Made by a program: the position numbers and the translations under genes
Shown here: one piece after another, positions 11,053-22,225 of the stretch
Numbering within the stretch: the first letter of the stretch is position 1
How the letters are laid out: each line of letters begins with the position of its first letter
Notes under the pieces: generated by a model
Seen by the model: the letters and a program-made list of their open reading frames with translations, nothing else
What the model was told of the DNA's origin: nothing
Databases searched by the model: none
From: Mytilisepta virgata
Lineage: Eukaryota; Mollusca; Bivalvia; Mytilida; Mytilidae
Direction of reading: 5' to 3'
Length of the DNA stretch: 64,000 bases
NCBI GenBank assembly: GCA_028015205.1
Contig: CM051514.1
Location: 41,556,150-41,620,149, forward strand

Positions 11053-12583
11053 TACTGAACCGCAAAAGAAACGTCGCTTTTTCAAAATGTTAGCAAAATT
11101 CAAAATAAATATTAATTAATGATTTTTATATAATCAGTATTACGATTACATCACCAGGTAAGATTAAATTACCTGTGAATTAAATTTTCGGTTGAATAAT
11201 TTTCAGTTGATATCGTAGAGCGACCGTACCTAAAACCGCTCGTGGGACACACTTGGCGGTAATTTTTCTGAAATCTTAAATGTTCGTGAAATTCATGCTC
11301 CTTTATGGGTATAAAAGGCCGGAGAAAATTAAAGAGTGTTAGTATCAGTGTTGACACAGAAGCTATGTCACGTCTGACTCCACAACAGAGAGAACAGGCC
11401 ATTGGTCGATTGGATGCTGGGCAATCTGCCAGAGTTATTGCCAACGACTTCAACTGTACTTGAACGTCTACGGACACGGTACAATGCAACAAACAGCACA
11501 AATGACCGTCCACGGAGTGGTAGACCCCTAGTCACTACCCCTAGACAGAATAGAGGCATTGTTCGTCACCATTTGATGAATCGGTTCACCCCAGCTGCCG
11601 AAACTGCCAGAAACACTGTTGGAACACATGGACGACCCATAAGTGATGATACGGTTCGTCGGCGATTAGCTGCTAGAAACATGAGATGTCGCCGTCCAGC
11701 AAGAGGACCTATTCTTACTCCTCGACACCGTCAAGCTCGTCTTCAGTGGGCCACTCAGCGACAGAATTGGCGAAATCGACAATGGCGTAACATCATCTTC
11801 TCTGACGAAAGCCGTTACTGCATTTCAACAGCCGATGGCAGAACCAGAGTGTGGAGAAGACGCGGGGAACGTTACGAAGACAGCTGCATTCTGGAAACAG
11901 ATGCGTGGGGAGGACCTAGCATCATGGTATGGGGTGGAATCGGCCTTAACGTTAAACTTGGTCCAGTCATCTTTCAGAACCTTGGCCCAGGCAGAGGAAA
12001 TGGCGTAACAGCTGCCCGTAACATCGACCAAGTCTTGACACCCCATGTTCAGCCCCATTTCGCACGTCATCAAAACAAGACTTTCCAACAGGACAATGCA
12101 CGTGCGCATACCGCAAGAGCCACAAGAGACTTCCTACAGCAGAATAACATTAATGTTATGGATTGGCCGGCTTTGAGTCCAGATTTAAACCCTATTGAAC
12201 ATTTATGGGACGAAGTTCAAAGACGGTTGAATAATGAGCAGCCAAGTCCGACAACTGCAGCTGAACTTTCACAAGCGTTTCAGAGAGTATGGGCACGTAT
12301 TCCGATGGCGTTTATTAATCGGCTCATCAACTCCATGTACCGAAGATGTGCCTCAGTAATTGGTGCCGGTGGAGGACATACACGTTATTAACGGACATGG
12401 GAGCACAGCATTGAAAACATGTGACGTTGCGACAATTGTGACGTTTTTGTGAACATTGTAACCAAAAGACTGTAAATCATTCATTAAATTTTGTAAAAAA
12501 TAATTTAAAATATATAAATGTCACTTTGAAATAAATGTATGTGAACATGTCATTTTGTGCGACGTTTCTTTTGCGGTTCAGTA
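11053..12583 (+). mobile_element. Tc1-type DNA transposon, complete ends
   Basis: The left terminus TACTGAACCGCAAAAGAAAC (continuing GTCGC) is matched by the inverted right terminus ending GTTTCTTTTGCGGTTCAGTA at 12583, giving inverted repeats of at least 25 bases. TA dinucleotides at 11051-11052 and 12584-12585 fit the target-site duplication of Tc1/mariner elements. The total length, about 1.53 kb, and the single transposase frame are typical of the group. Confidence 0.93.
11365..12391 (+). pseudogene. Tc1-like transposase (DD34E), one frameshift
   Basis: DDE-superfamily transposase that cuts and rejoins the element ends. An ATG at 11365 starts a helix-turn-helix N-terminus (SRLTPQQREQAIGRLDAGQS, then ARVIANDFNC) that hits a stop at 11461. 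The rest continues in the next frame (ERLRTRYNAT, NDRPRSGRPLVTTPRQNRG) to the stop ending at 12391. The triad is visible: Asp in IIFSDESRY, Asp in FQQDNARAH, and Glu in NPIEHLWDEV, with 34 residues between the last two (DD34E). GRPR-like and WGGIG motifs are also present. One shift (an extra base or two missing bases, near 11450-11462) breaks the DNA-binding domain, so this copy should not make a full-length enzyme. The catalytic domain is otherwise open, which suggests recent insertion. Confidence 0.9.
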
Positions 12584-13379
12584 TATAATATGCCAAATGT
12601 TTACAATATATAAATAACAAAAAAGATAAATTATTAATTTAAGAAAAATTAAAATGTTACTTATCCGACATTTGAAATTATATTTCATCTCTGCATTCTT
12701 TGTGACCCCCCCCCCCCCCTTTTACACACATACCTTTATTAAAATGCTGCATTAATTACAAAAAAAAAAAAAAAAAAAAATAATTGGTCAGTAAACGGTT
12801 TACCTGTATACAGACCATGTACCTATAAACCTAAATTAAGGGTTGGAACAATAAACATCCGGACAGTCAAGGTACAATATACATGTCAAATCGTTAATTG
12901 GTTATAATTACCTCGAAAACAAAGCATGTTAATTGCGGAAAACAAATTTCTTTACATGTAAATTTACTTTAGATAAAACTCAAATAAAGTTTACCCCACC
13001 CCAAAAGCGAGCCTAAAAATGGGAAAAAAACTTGCATCGTAACCCTTTATCACGTGTAATTATGTACTTTTGCCAGTTTGTATAAATTGGTGAAAAATTT
13101 CATATTATTAATTATTGTCACAATTTCATATATTGGAATTATAATACATGTGAAATGTTACTACATATTTCATATGAAAAGTTTTTTAAAGTGAAAACGA
13201 GGAGTACGTGCTATAATCAATACAGAGTTATCGATGATAAATGCCTGGCATGAACAGGACCAATACACAATAATTGGGTAACCAGTTGATAAGTCTAAAC
13301 AGAGTTACCTAACTTAATTATGACCGAAATAGTTGCATATGCAATCATCAGAAACGACCAATCAGGATGTATATTGCCT
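12584..13379. other. AT-rich interval with homopolymers
   Basis: Holds a 14-base C run at 12706-12719 and a 21-base A run at 12760-12780. No coding signal. Confidence 0.6.
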
Positions 13380-13413
13380 GAGACTACTATAACACATGTG
13401 TTATAGTAGTCTC
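13380..13413. repeat. Perfect 34-bp palindrome
   Basis: GAGACTACTATAACACA joined directly to its reverse complement with no loop, centred on CATG at 13395-13398. Confidence 0.95.
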
Positions 13414-13815
13414 TGATATTGCCAACTACGAAATCAACATAATTAAGATATAATTTTAATTTACGATTTATTGATTATATGAAATTTACAACTTTTTTAT
13501 TACGACGCACAGAAACTCTTGCTTTATCCAACAACAATAAATTATTGTATATCATAAAATATCTCAATTCTTAAATCCATCACAAATCATCTAAAATTCT
13601 CCGTTATGACAGACTATGGATTCCAAAAGAAAATTGATCATGTACATGTTTTAATAAACCAATCCAAGTTGAATTTAACAATAGTTTCCCTGCCAAGGCT
13701 AAGAAGAAATTCTTACACACAAATCGAACGTACGCGTCTGATTACTAGTAATTTTTTTTGATGATCTACTCATCGGCACCTTAAAATATAATAAGGTAGC
13801 TACAAATTGATTTTT
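13414..13815. other. AT-rich interval
   Basis: No feature recognised. Confidence 0.5.
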
Positions 13816-14036
13816 AGGATGGGCGGGGCTAGGATCAAACTTGAAATAAAAAACAGGATCACTTTAGGTGTGAAAAAAATGGCAGGACCTGTGTCAATCA
13901 GGAATTTTTTTAGTTTAAATGAAAATAAATATTAAGGCCGCAATAGGAACCGAAAAAATACAGGACCTAAATTTAGACGATGAAAATAGGCATGATCAAA
14001 CATTTGATCCTAGCCCACCCCCATAAAACTCAATTG
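13816..14036. mobile_element. Non-autonomous MITE with GGGCTAGGATCAAA ends
   Basis: GGATGGGCGGGGCTAGGATC at the left and the near inverted copy TTGATCCTAGCCCACCCCCA at the right bound about 220 bases with no ORF. Internal AAAAAA(C/T)AGGA(C/T)C segments recur. Half copies lie at 4914 and 26781. Confidence 0.72.
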
Positions 14037-14163
14037 GTTGCACCCTAATGGGTGGAGTAGTCTGATACTAGTATACGGAATAAATTCTTGAAGCACAACT
14101 TCCATACACGCACGTGACAGAAATTAAAGCAAAGGAACAACGTTTCTAATGCTGTCCTTCATC

Positions 14164-14466
14164 TTTAATCGAAACCGCCTTGGTGGTCTCGAGGTAGCGT
14201 GCCCGCCCCGAGTGTGGAAGGTCGGGGGTTCGATCCCCGGCGGGGTCAAATCAAAGACATTTAAATATGTATTTGCTGCTTCTCCGCCAAGCACACGGCA
14301 TATAGGAGTAAGAGCAAAGATCGACTGGTCGGCTCGGAGTCAGTATAATGTGTCGGAGTAGGGTGATATGTCTTCCTGCGGACAGTTACCCCGTGAGGTA
14401 GCCCGTTAAAAATCCGGCTCAGCGTATCGGTCTAGTACAAAGGAGGGATCATATTCATTATCATAT
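14164..14466 (+). mobile_element. tRNA-derived SINE
   Basis: The tRNA-like head has a TGGTGGTCTCGAGGTAGCG A-box-like segment and the B box GGGTTCGATCCCC at 14229. Its T stem is perfect (CGGGG/CCCCG) but the acceptor stem is mismatched, so it is not a functional tRNA. A conserved body follows (GGAGTAAGAGCAAAGATCGA, CGGCTCGGAGTCAGTATAAT, GTTACCCCGTGAGGTAGCCC) and the element ends in TCATTATCAT. Confidence 0.75.
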
Positions 14467-15486
14467 CAACATGTGCACCTGCTTGCCACTGGACTGTAAA
14501 CTATAATTCATATATCATTTAACATTTCTACTTAAAAAATGAAACTTTATTAATAAGTACATGAAAACATTTTTCTTATTGTTTCCAGTGTAAATATTCA
14601 TAATCATTCTAAAAAAAACCTGAAATCATCGTTACTAAAATGGTGAAAAATGGTTACAAAATATTACCAAGTTCTTTGTATCTGTGATCAAAGTTTGAAG
14701 TTGCTAAAGAGACTCAACAGAATGAAATTTTCTTAGGCTCCTCTGTACTGTTACCTTATCAAAGTCAGATGTTGTTATGGAGTTATGTCGCCTTGTCCAT
14801 AACAAAATCAAATATGCATGAAAAATCACAAAATTAGCTATTTTCGGGTAAATTAAAAAACGTGCCGACTTCGATGTGCTCAATATATCTTGTTAAAATT
14901 TGAAACATACTCTGTTAAGATAAGTATCTTTTTATGGTCAACTGCTCATTAATGCTAAACATATAGCTTCAACTCTTATTTTGTGTTTTATTTTAATGAA
15001 GTTTACCCTTGACTTAATGAAAAACGTCAAGTAAAAAGACTATATCATTGTCCATCATCTTGAATCGCAGTTAATAGATGTTCATATAATGTCACACCTC
15101 TCTGCGAGTTCAAGATAGATATGGCCACATTTGCATTTATTGTAATAATTTTGTTCAGGTATACATACAATGGTCTTACTGTCCTAGTTTGTTATGCTGA
15201 AACAACTAAACACACTATGATATATTTCCTTATATTATGTTTTGTGTTATATGCTTTTCGTGGTTTTTTTCGTTCCTAAATGTCAACTCAGTGTAGTAAA
15301 TGGAAAAAAGTCACGGCTCCTCTACAAATTCGTCTTAACCTTTCCAGATAGGGATTTTTGACTTGCGGTCTTTTTTTATTTTATTATTTAGATTTCATTC
15401 TCATAAATTCTGAACGAGAGAAAATGGTTTGTGAAAAGCACAGTATGTTTTAATTAATTTTTGTTACTCTCATCGAATAAATATAG
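14467..15486. other. Gene-free AT-rich interval
   Basis: No exon, repeat array or RNA recognised. Confidence 0.5.
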
Positions 15487-15568
15487 TTATTATAGCCGAC
15501 CTTCTCTTGTTTGCTATGTTTTTTGTGTGTTATTATAGCCGACCTTCTCTTGTTTGCTATGTTTTATG
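15487..15568. repeat. 43-bp tandem duplication
   Basis: TTATTATAGCCGACCTTCTC followed by TTGTTTGCTATGTTTT occurs twice with a 43-base offset. Confidence 0.9.
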
Positions 15569-15835
15569 TGAACTTATTGCAGCAATATGACAACAATTTC
15601 CTTAAATATGTTTGACCCGTTAGATTTTCTGCCTTGTGTTTCTTATTTTATTACCCATTTTACAGGTGCACCCCCAATCGCAAACTTCCTTCTCAATGTA
15701 TTATAAGTCACCAATTCATAAAATTCCCTGCTCACGAATACATATATGTCCTGCACATAAATATTTTATACTATTTCTTCCTTATTCCTCCCTACTTTCT
15801 TCATTTACTTCTAGTTGAGTAATATATTTATTTAT

Positions 15836-15990
15836 TTTGTTGGGGTTTTACGCCGTTTTCACACATTTGGCTATTTCGCGGCGGTCAGTTTTTATTGATG
15901 GAGGAAGCCGGAGTACCCGGAGAGAACCACCGACCTTCGGTAGGAAAACTGGGAATCCTTGTCAAGTAAGATTGGAGTCGAACACACCCC
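15836..15990 (-). mobile_element. SINE body, inverted copy
   Basis: The reverse complement of the body seen at 5416-5575, including TTCCTACCGAAGGTCGGTGG, the TCCGGGTACTCCGGCTTCCT block, and a B-box-like GTTCGACTCC near 15977. Confidence 0.72.
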
Positions 15991-16520
15991 GCCACCATCT
16001 ATACTTATAGATTATAACAAGTCATTTTTCATATTGGCCCTGTATCAACCCAAGACTTCCATATTGAACACGAGGGCTTGTGCGAAGGCCAATATGGGTC
16101 AAGGGCTGATACCAGGGCCAATGTTGAAAATGTCATGTCATAATCCATTTATCAAATATTTTCAGACCGGATAAAATAATCAGAATATAAATTCAATATT
16201 TTTTTTAAATATCACAGAATTTTATCTGAATTGGAAAAGCAAATGTGGATTTTCGAGGGCCAATATAAATATTTAAGGACAAATATGGATTTTCGGGGGC
16301 CAATATGGATTTTTACGATCAAGGGCAAATATGGGACACCCATTTCCGGTCATATCTGGCATGCAAAATCAAACGTATTACTACTAGATATGTAATAATT
16401 ATAGATTATTACATGAAATTTTCCATATCGGCCCTGATATCATCCCGAGACTCCAATATCGGACTGAGGGTTTTCGTATATATATTTCCCGTGCCATTAA
16501 AACAGAGCCCGCTACATTGA
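15991..16520. repeat. GGCCAATATGG foldback repeat
   Basis: 16021-16136 is an imperfect palindrome: GTCATTTTTCATATTGGCCC at the left and GGGCCAATGTTGAAAATGTC at the right. Direct GGGCCAATATGGATTTT units follow at 16250-16330, and a second half-palindrome lies at 16415-16470. Related sequence lies at 42105-42380 and 59701-60110. Confidence 0.7.
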
Positions 16521-17055
16521 CTGGCTCTCTTTAAAGTCGGTATTCGAAAAAAAAACCCTCAGGAACGTTTTAAGTTATAAAATATATCAGACATTAAAAA
16601 TATATACAAGTCCGTTTACAATATTTAGCAACCAACTACAAGGAGCAAACTCCTCCCAAACAAGAGATTTAAAAAGTAACCCACCATTGCGCGCTAATCC
16701 TAATCCCTTAAGCAAATACAGCCTGTGTGGGTGGGAATGTCAGAACATTGGATTTATTGCACAGATTATCTTGTAAATTATCACAGTAACGCGAGAACTT
16801 TTAATTTTTTGCCTGTTCGTTGGTAGATTGAAGATGGAAGGAAAAGAGTCAGAAAAGTAACAGTCGACTGTTTTGTATATTTTTACCCATACGGAAAAGG
16901 CATTTAAAGATTATAATAAAAGCAGTTCACAGCAGATCGACTAGCCTAATCTGTGTCACTACAAAACTACAAACCATTCATCTATACGAAATTAAAAAAA
17001 ATGTATCATGGACTTAAATTGAAAAAAAAATGTTTAAAATACTTAAACAATCATG
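16521..17055. other. AT-rich interval
   Basis: No feature recognised. Confidence 0.5.
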
Positions 17056-17078
17056 CACACACACACACACACACACAA
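17056..17078. repeat. (CA)n microsatellite
   Basis: About 11 CA units. Confidence 0.95.
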
Positions 17079-17135
17079 ATATATACATATGAAAGAAAGT
17101 TACAAAAATTACTAAAACAAGAAACAGCACGATTT

Positions 17136-17272
17136 TGATTACTAAACCAAGAAACGAATCGAAAAAATTTCGTTTCTTGAAAAGGTAATTGTCTAAGGGA
17201 AATTACTAAAATAAGAAACGTTTTGTTTCGTTTTTGTGTTGTTTCATTTCGTTTCTTGAAATAGTAGTCCCC
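17136..17272. repeat. Two adjacent AAGAAACG hairpins
   Basis: ATTACTAAACCAAGAAACGA pairs with TTTCGTTTCTTGAAAAGGTAAT. Then AAATTACTAAAATAAGAAACG pairs with CGTTTCTTGAAATAGTAGT. These are small foldbacks side by side. Confidence 0.75.
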
Positions 17273-17335
17273 TATTTCAATTACGATATTAACAGCTACT
17301 CTTTAGAGTTATCTTTCTTTTCTCGTGTAATTAAG

Positions 17336-17830
17336 TCAAGTCAATAAATACCAAAGGGATATTCGAAGGAGGGAAAAATCGAAACAACTGACAAACTGCG
17401 GAAACCAACGAAGACAAGACCAAAACAATATATGCACTACAATTAAAAACTAAAAACATATGAACAACATGGACCCCACCAAAAAACCGGGGGTAGACTC
17501 AGGTGCTCCGGAAGAGTAAGCAGTCTCTGCTTCCTGCAGGACACCCTCCATGCTGCCCATGTCAAATCCGGTATGAGGAAGGGATAGCATCAATGGAACA
17601 AGTCCATTTTCATTTGGGAAACTGTTTTTTCATAACTGTCAACCAAGTCATGATTACGCCCATAAAACTTTAATAAGAATGACTCCAACTTAGGAGCAAC
17701 ATACCCCTGTCTGAGCAACTTTTTTGTCAGGAGCCGGGCTCTGTCCAGGAAGTCAATGTATATATCACAAACTCTGGAATAACCTATGAGTTGTGAAATA
17801 TATACTCCTTACGCCTGCGCTTCTGGAATA
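17336..17830 (-). pseudogene. RT element C-terminus plus 3' tail, inverted
   Basis: On the minus strand the sequence from about 17810 down reads ISQLIGYSRVCDIYIDFLDR, ARLLTKKLLRQGYVAPKLES, then KFYGRNHDLVDSYEKTVSQM and KMDLFH before a stop. The GGAGCACCTGAGTCTACCCC tail follows and ends near 17336. This is the best-preserved C-terminus of the RT family in the window. It shows that the protein stops shortly after the FYGRxHDLxD block, with no endonuclease domain after it. Confidence 0.8.
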
Positions 17831-17872
17831 CTAGTATTGTAACAGGTTCAATTACCAGCCATTGAACAGGTG

Positions 17873-18003
17873 TGACACGGAAAGCGAGCAAAGCATAAGG
17901 TATTTTACCTTTGATATTTGGTATTTAGTGAAAATTTAGGTGACCAGGAAAGCGAGCAAAGCGTAATGTTTTTACCTTTGATTTTTGTATTAAGTGAAAA
18001 TTT
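17873..18003. repeat. 66-bp tandem duplication
   Basis: GGAAAGCGAGCAAAGC, then TTTTACCTTTGAT and AGTGAAAATTT, occurs twice in tandem. Confidence 0.85.
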
Positions 18004-18324
18004 CGGAATAGCGGGAATCGTGACACTTTTGTTTGCATATTTTTTATTTTGTCAGATTTGATACCAAGTTGTTTCTTTCATATTTATTTTTATTACATGT
18101 TGATTCTGTTTTAAATTGTCAAATTTCAACCTTCTATGGAAAAGTTTTGTTGATTTTAAATTAAGTGTGAGGTATATAATTTGAAAACAGCATCATGTCA
18201 GTTCCTTTCCTCAAAATCTCACCTCGCCATAAATTGCATGTAAGAAAGCAATGTGCCTTGGAACTCCAACATCCAAAACTGAGTGTCCATCATTTTTAAT
18301 GGTCACAATTGACAGTGTGTACAC
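18004..18324. other. AT-rich interval
   Basis: No feature recognised. Confidence 0.5.
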
Positions 18325-18545
18325 CCTCAATAGAATAGAGAATGGAAACGGGGAATGTGTCAAAGAGATAACAAACCCGACCAAAGAGTTGAAAACAGCT
18401 CAAGGCTACCAATGGGTCTTCATCGAACGAGAAATGCCCGCACCCGGAGCGGACTTCAGCTGGCCCTTAAACAATAATGTATACTAGTTCAGCAAAATGG
18501 ACGGCACACTAAACTCCGAAACATAAAAATGAACCAAAATTTAAA
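18325..18545 (+). repeat. Dispersed mussel-type repeat (GNGECVKE family), copy 1
   Basis: Starts AGAATGGAAACGGGGAATGT, runs through a CAGCTCAAGGCTACCAATGG block and AGCGGACTTCAGCTGGCCCT, and ends at ACTCCGAAACATAAAAATGA. The short frame over it (IENGNGECVKE...) recurs in the other copies. It looks like a repeat-borne frame and not a host gene. Other copies lie at 46136 (minus) and 59296. Confidence 0.75.
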
Positions 18546-18958
18546 AAAAACAGGCAATAGTTAATTTACATAAAACTGAGGTGCGCAAGGCACAGTGTTT
18601 TTATATGCATTATTTTTATGTATACGTTCTAAAAGGGGATTTCCCGTAATAGTGGTATTACACCTGTATATTCACAGCGGAAGCAAATGGCTGGTCGATA
18701 TTTCCCATGGCTGCGTCCATGTTGTTGAAACTTTTTTGATGGCACAACACTTCAGATTTGCTCGCTTATAAATATGAAATAAATTCGATTTTGATCATTA
18801 AGTGAATTCATTTACAATGTCCGATCATTGGTTCTGCACACCAAACCTATGGAAAACCTAAACTCTTTCCCAGAATTATAATTCGAGTGCTGAAACGTCC
18901 CAAACATGCCAAAAAGTACAACAATAAAACCGATCCCAAGACATAGCTTTGGGTTTAA
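18546..18958. other. AT-rich interval
   Basis: No feature recognised. Confidence 0.5.
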
Positions 18959-19130
18959 TGTCATGTAGACTTCCTCACTGGTCACGGGTATAGCGTGTTC
19001 GCTTGAAGTACAGGAGTTCGCTGGTTCGATCACTGGCCGGACCAACTTTGAAACTTTTTATTTATCAAGACCCCAACAGGGGTATGTGAAAAATTATAAA
19101 CAGTAACAAAAGTAACATATATACAGTACT
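18959..19130 (+). mobile_element. tRNA-derived SINE head
   Basis: GTCACGGGTATAGCGTGTTC, then CAGGAGTTCGCTGGTTCGAT (B box GGTTCGATCAC at 19021), resembles a tRNA-like SINE head. The stems are imperfect and an AT-rich tail follows, so it is not called a tRNA gene. Confidence 0.6.
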
Positions 19131-20794
19131 AACAGTGAATGGATCAAAGACTGTATCATGTGAGGATGAGAAGTGATTTGCTGGTCACGTGATAAGCACG
19201 TCGGTTTATTTATATCACATCGCTATATATAGTTTCGCTAAACATTAATCAATAATCCACCCCATACACGTTATTTACGACTGCCATATGTTTTATTGGT
19301 GACTTGAAGGGTGCTTTCTAAATTTTCATTTGTTTCCATTGTCTGTCATATATACAATACTTTATAGAAAATATCCAATGCATGAATTAATGGTTCGTTT
19401 TCTTTTATTGAAAAACATAATAGTAACTCTTGCTATAAAAAGTCTAATTAGACAGATGTGAGGATAAATAGTTCAATTTTCAATTCATAATTATATGTTT
19501 TCATTGCATGTTCATTTATCTGATTTCAGATAACCCCTTGTTGTGTGTTGTTTAGGAGGGTAACAATGCATGAGTAAGTCTTGTTATCTCTATCACATGT
19601 ATCAATATAAGGACATTACAGACATATTTCAAGATAATTGTTTCTACTACTGTTTTTCTCACGAATTCCATTACTTGTTCAATACAACTGTAATTTCATT
19701 TTCCGTTTTGGAATCAATTTACTAAAACAAATTGGTTATTCCGCAATTTTAATTCTGATGCAGGTTTAACAAACACTTCGGTGATGTCTACATGAACGAA
19801 TTGGTTTATGTTTCATCATCCTTAAATAAATAAACGAGAACCATTGCTGACCAGTATTGCTTTTAAATTGCCTGGTCTAAAGTCTTCTAAAAATAACCAG
19901 GAGTGATGTAGAGAAGATTAATATCCAAAATGACTAAATGGATTAAATCAAAACATCATCTAGGAAGATCAGTTGTGATTTTTTTTGTGTTTAGGCCAAA
20001 TTCGTGTACAATCGATTTATTAATCATACAAAAACAAAATATTATGACTTAAAGGAAATTCAAAACTACAAATATATTTAACCAAATTAAAATTCGATAC
20101 AAAAAAGAAGCTAAATTGTAAATCAAATGGAATAATTCATTCATATAACACAAAAATAACGTATATAACGCTATACTCATTCTGGACGTACATTAAGTTG
20201 ACAGACAGTCCGACCTCATTCAAAGTCTGATCATTAGAAATGCCTGAGGGCTTCATACACCATATATAATTGAAAGTAGTGTTGTTAACTTCGCAAACGT
20301 TCTGATTGACACTTGGGAAATGTAAGGATAACAACTTCAGATAGATTACATTTTATGTTTTCAAAGTATGATCAATTTCGAACCATACCATATAATTGAG
20401 AGATTACACAAGCATCAGACGTAATACTAACTTTGGAGATTTATTGTCGGGTTATACATTTTACCCTTCACATAGACACCAGGCAAGATTTTATCGCCCT
20501 AAAAGAAATTATTAAGACAGTTTTATAACGAATATTTTTCAATCCTTAAAATTTGAGGAAATGAAATGAGCAGCCATTAGGTAACCATGGTAACAATGTA
20601 GTCAAAGTTCTAACCTGACAATATAGTTATGTTTTATGAAATTATTGCTATATCTGATAGCTGCAGACTCCGTGAGGATAAAAACATTAATCGCTTATGG
20701 ACATTCATTACTTGTAATGTTATAGATAACTCTTTAATACATGTATTATGTAATATCAATACTTAAAAAAGCTTAAGTTAAAAAAAAGAGTACC
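19131..20794. other. Gene-free AT-rich interval
   Basis: No convincing exon. The short frame at 20137-20334 (minus) has no recognisable features. Confidence 0.5.
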
Positions 20795-20965
20795 TCCCAC
20801 CCGCATATCTCTGTCCTTAGATTGGTTTGGTTGTAACCTTTAGATCTCTTTAAAAAAAATATTTTCCTCGACGTTTTGGATTGTTTTGGTATTCAACATT
20901 TAAGCCCTTGAACACAACTGACAAGTCGTATATCGACGAAATATGTGCATATTTTGTGCACCAAA
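20795..20965 (+). repeat. Dispersed repeat (CCTTGAACACAAC family)
   Basis: TTTTGGTATTCAACATTTAA followed by GCCCTTGAACACAACTGACA and AGTCGTATATCGACGAAATA matches the repeat at 5690-5865. Confidence 0.65.
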
Positions 20966-22015
20966 ATTGGAATCACAGAATTTATTAAATATCAGCTTTA
21001 AAAAAGATAAAAGATTTCAGCACAGTTCAAAGTTTTACAAACATTTGAATGACTACGATAAAACAGGTCCCATGAAATCAACAGAACAAAAACACTGAAA
21101 ACCGGAAACCAGTTGACACTTACAATCGCCAAAACAAACAAATATATTTTAATTGCGGTATTTATTTCAAAATAAGCTAGGTTTTTACCATATTTTTATG
21201 GTGTGTCACTCAAAATATAAATGTAACCACTACAACAATATCAACATGTAGACTTTTCTTTATAAGACCTTTCAGCTTCCGAAGTAAGTTGGATTTTTCT
21301 TCGAGGTAACTTTTAACAGAACAGAAAATTGTTGTCATTGTATGAAATTTTAAACTGAGTTTATTCTGGCATAGAGTTATCTGGATATTCAATTATATAT
21401 AGAAACTTTTACTTACATCTTTGTTTTTACAACTTTTGTTGATGATTTTTTAATGTTATTTTATTTTTCACTCATCATTGTTTTTCAGAAAACTTTGATT
21501 TTTGTACTTTAATCAGATATGCATTGAACCGGGATTTTAACTTTAAACTGGTATTCATAGCACTGGAGACTGAACAAAAAATCATTAATAGGCTTGTTGA
21601 TGACGCACTTGTATCATATACACGAATGTATTACTTCAGCAATTGTTTGGACTGTTGTTTTTGTCATGGATTCATTACGTAGTCTTTCCAATATTCTTGT
21701 TATTACATTTTTTCATTTACAGTCAATTTATTTGTTTTCATTGTGTACCAGCGCTATAAAAATATTCCTAATTTAAAAAATATGGTGAAGTACACTTTAC
21801 AAGCTGTACGTGACACAGGTCGAAGACAAGTTTCTTTATTCAAACGCATGAGCACAACTAATCTTATGCATCATGAAGCGACGAGAAAAGATTTCACGTT
21901 ACACTTCCGGTCGCAGTTCACTCCCGGTTATTTGATAGAGGTTTTGTTGCAAGTTTAGTCTTAGATTTCATTTAGTTTGTTGAACTAGTATTATACCAAA
22001 AAGGCTAAAGAAGGG
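20966..22015. other. Gene-free AT-rich interval
   Basis: Short frames only. None has a recognisable domain. Confidence 0.5.
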
Positions 22016-22225
22016 TACTGTAAATTCGGAAATTATTGCGATGCTCTTATTATTGCGAAAAATGCGACAGGGTTGTAATTGCAATAATTTAAACTCGCAT
22101 TTTGTAATTTTTTATATGAATGAAGCGGGATTTTTTTCAATATCGCAAAAATTAAAATCGCATTTTGGTCTAAAATGACATAATCGCAATAATAAATGCA
22201 CGCAATAATTTCTGAATTTACAGTA
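22016..22225. mobile_element. Palindromic MITE with TACTGTAAATTC ends
   Basis: TACTGTAAATTCGGAAATTA at the left and TAATTTCTGAATTTACAGTA at the right form near-perfect terminal inverted repeats of about 25 bases. The interior is rich in ATTATTGCGA units and their complements and has no ORF. Confidence 0.78.

Noticed and set aside
11825..12109. Minus-strand 94-codon frame inside the Tc1 element, and the frames at 11169-11559
   Set aside because: They are antisense shadows of the transposase, whose catalytic motifs are clear on the plus strand.
14164..14240. Possible functional tRNA gene
   Set aside because: The B box and T stem are good, but the acceptor stem has mismatches, the anticodon arm is unclear, and a SINE body follows directly.
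18959..19035. Possible tRNA gene
   Set aside because: The stems are weaker than at 14164 and the sequence resembles SINE heads.
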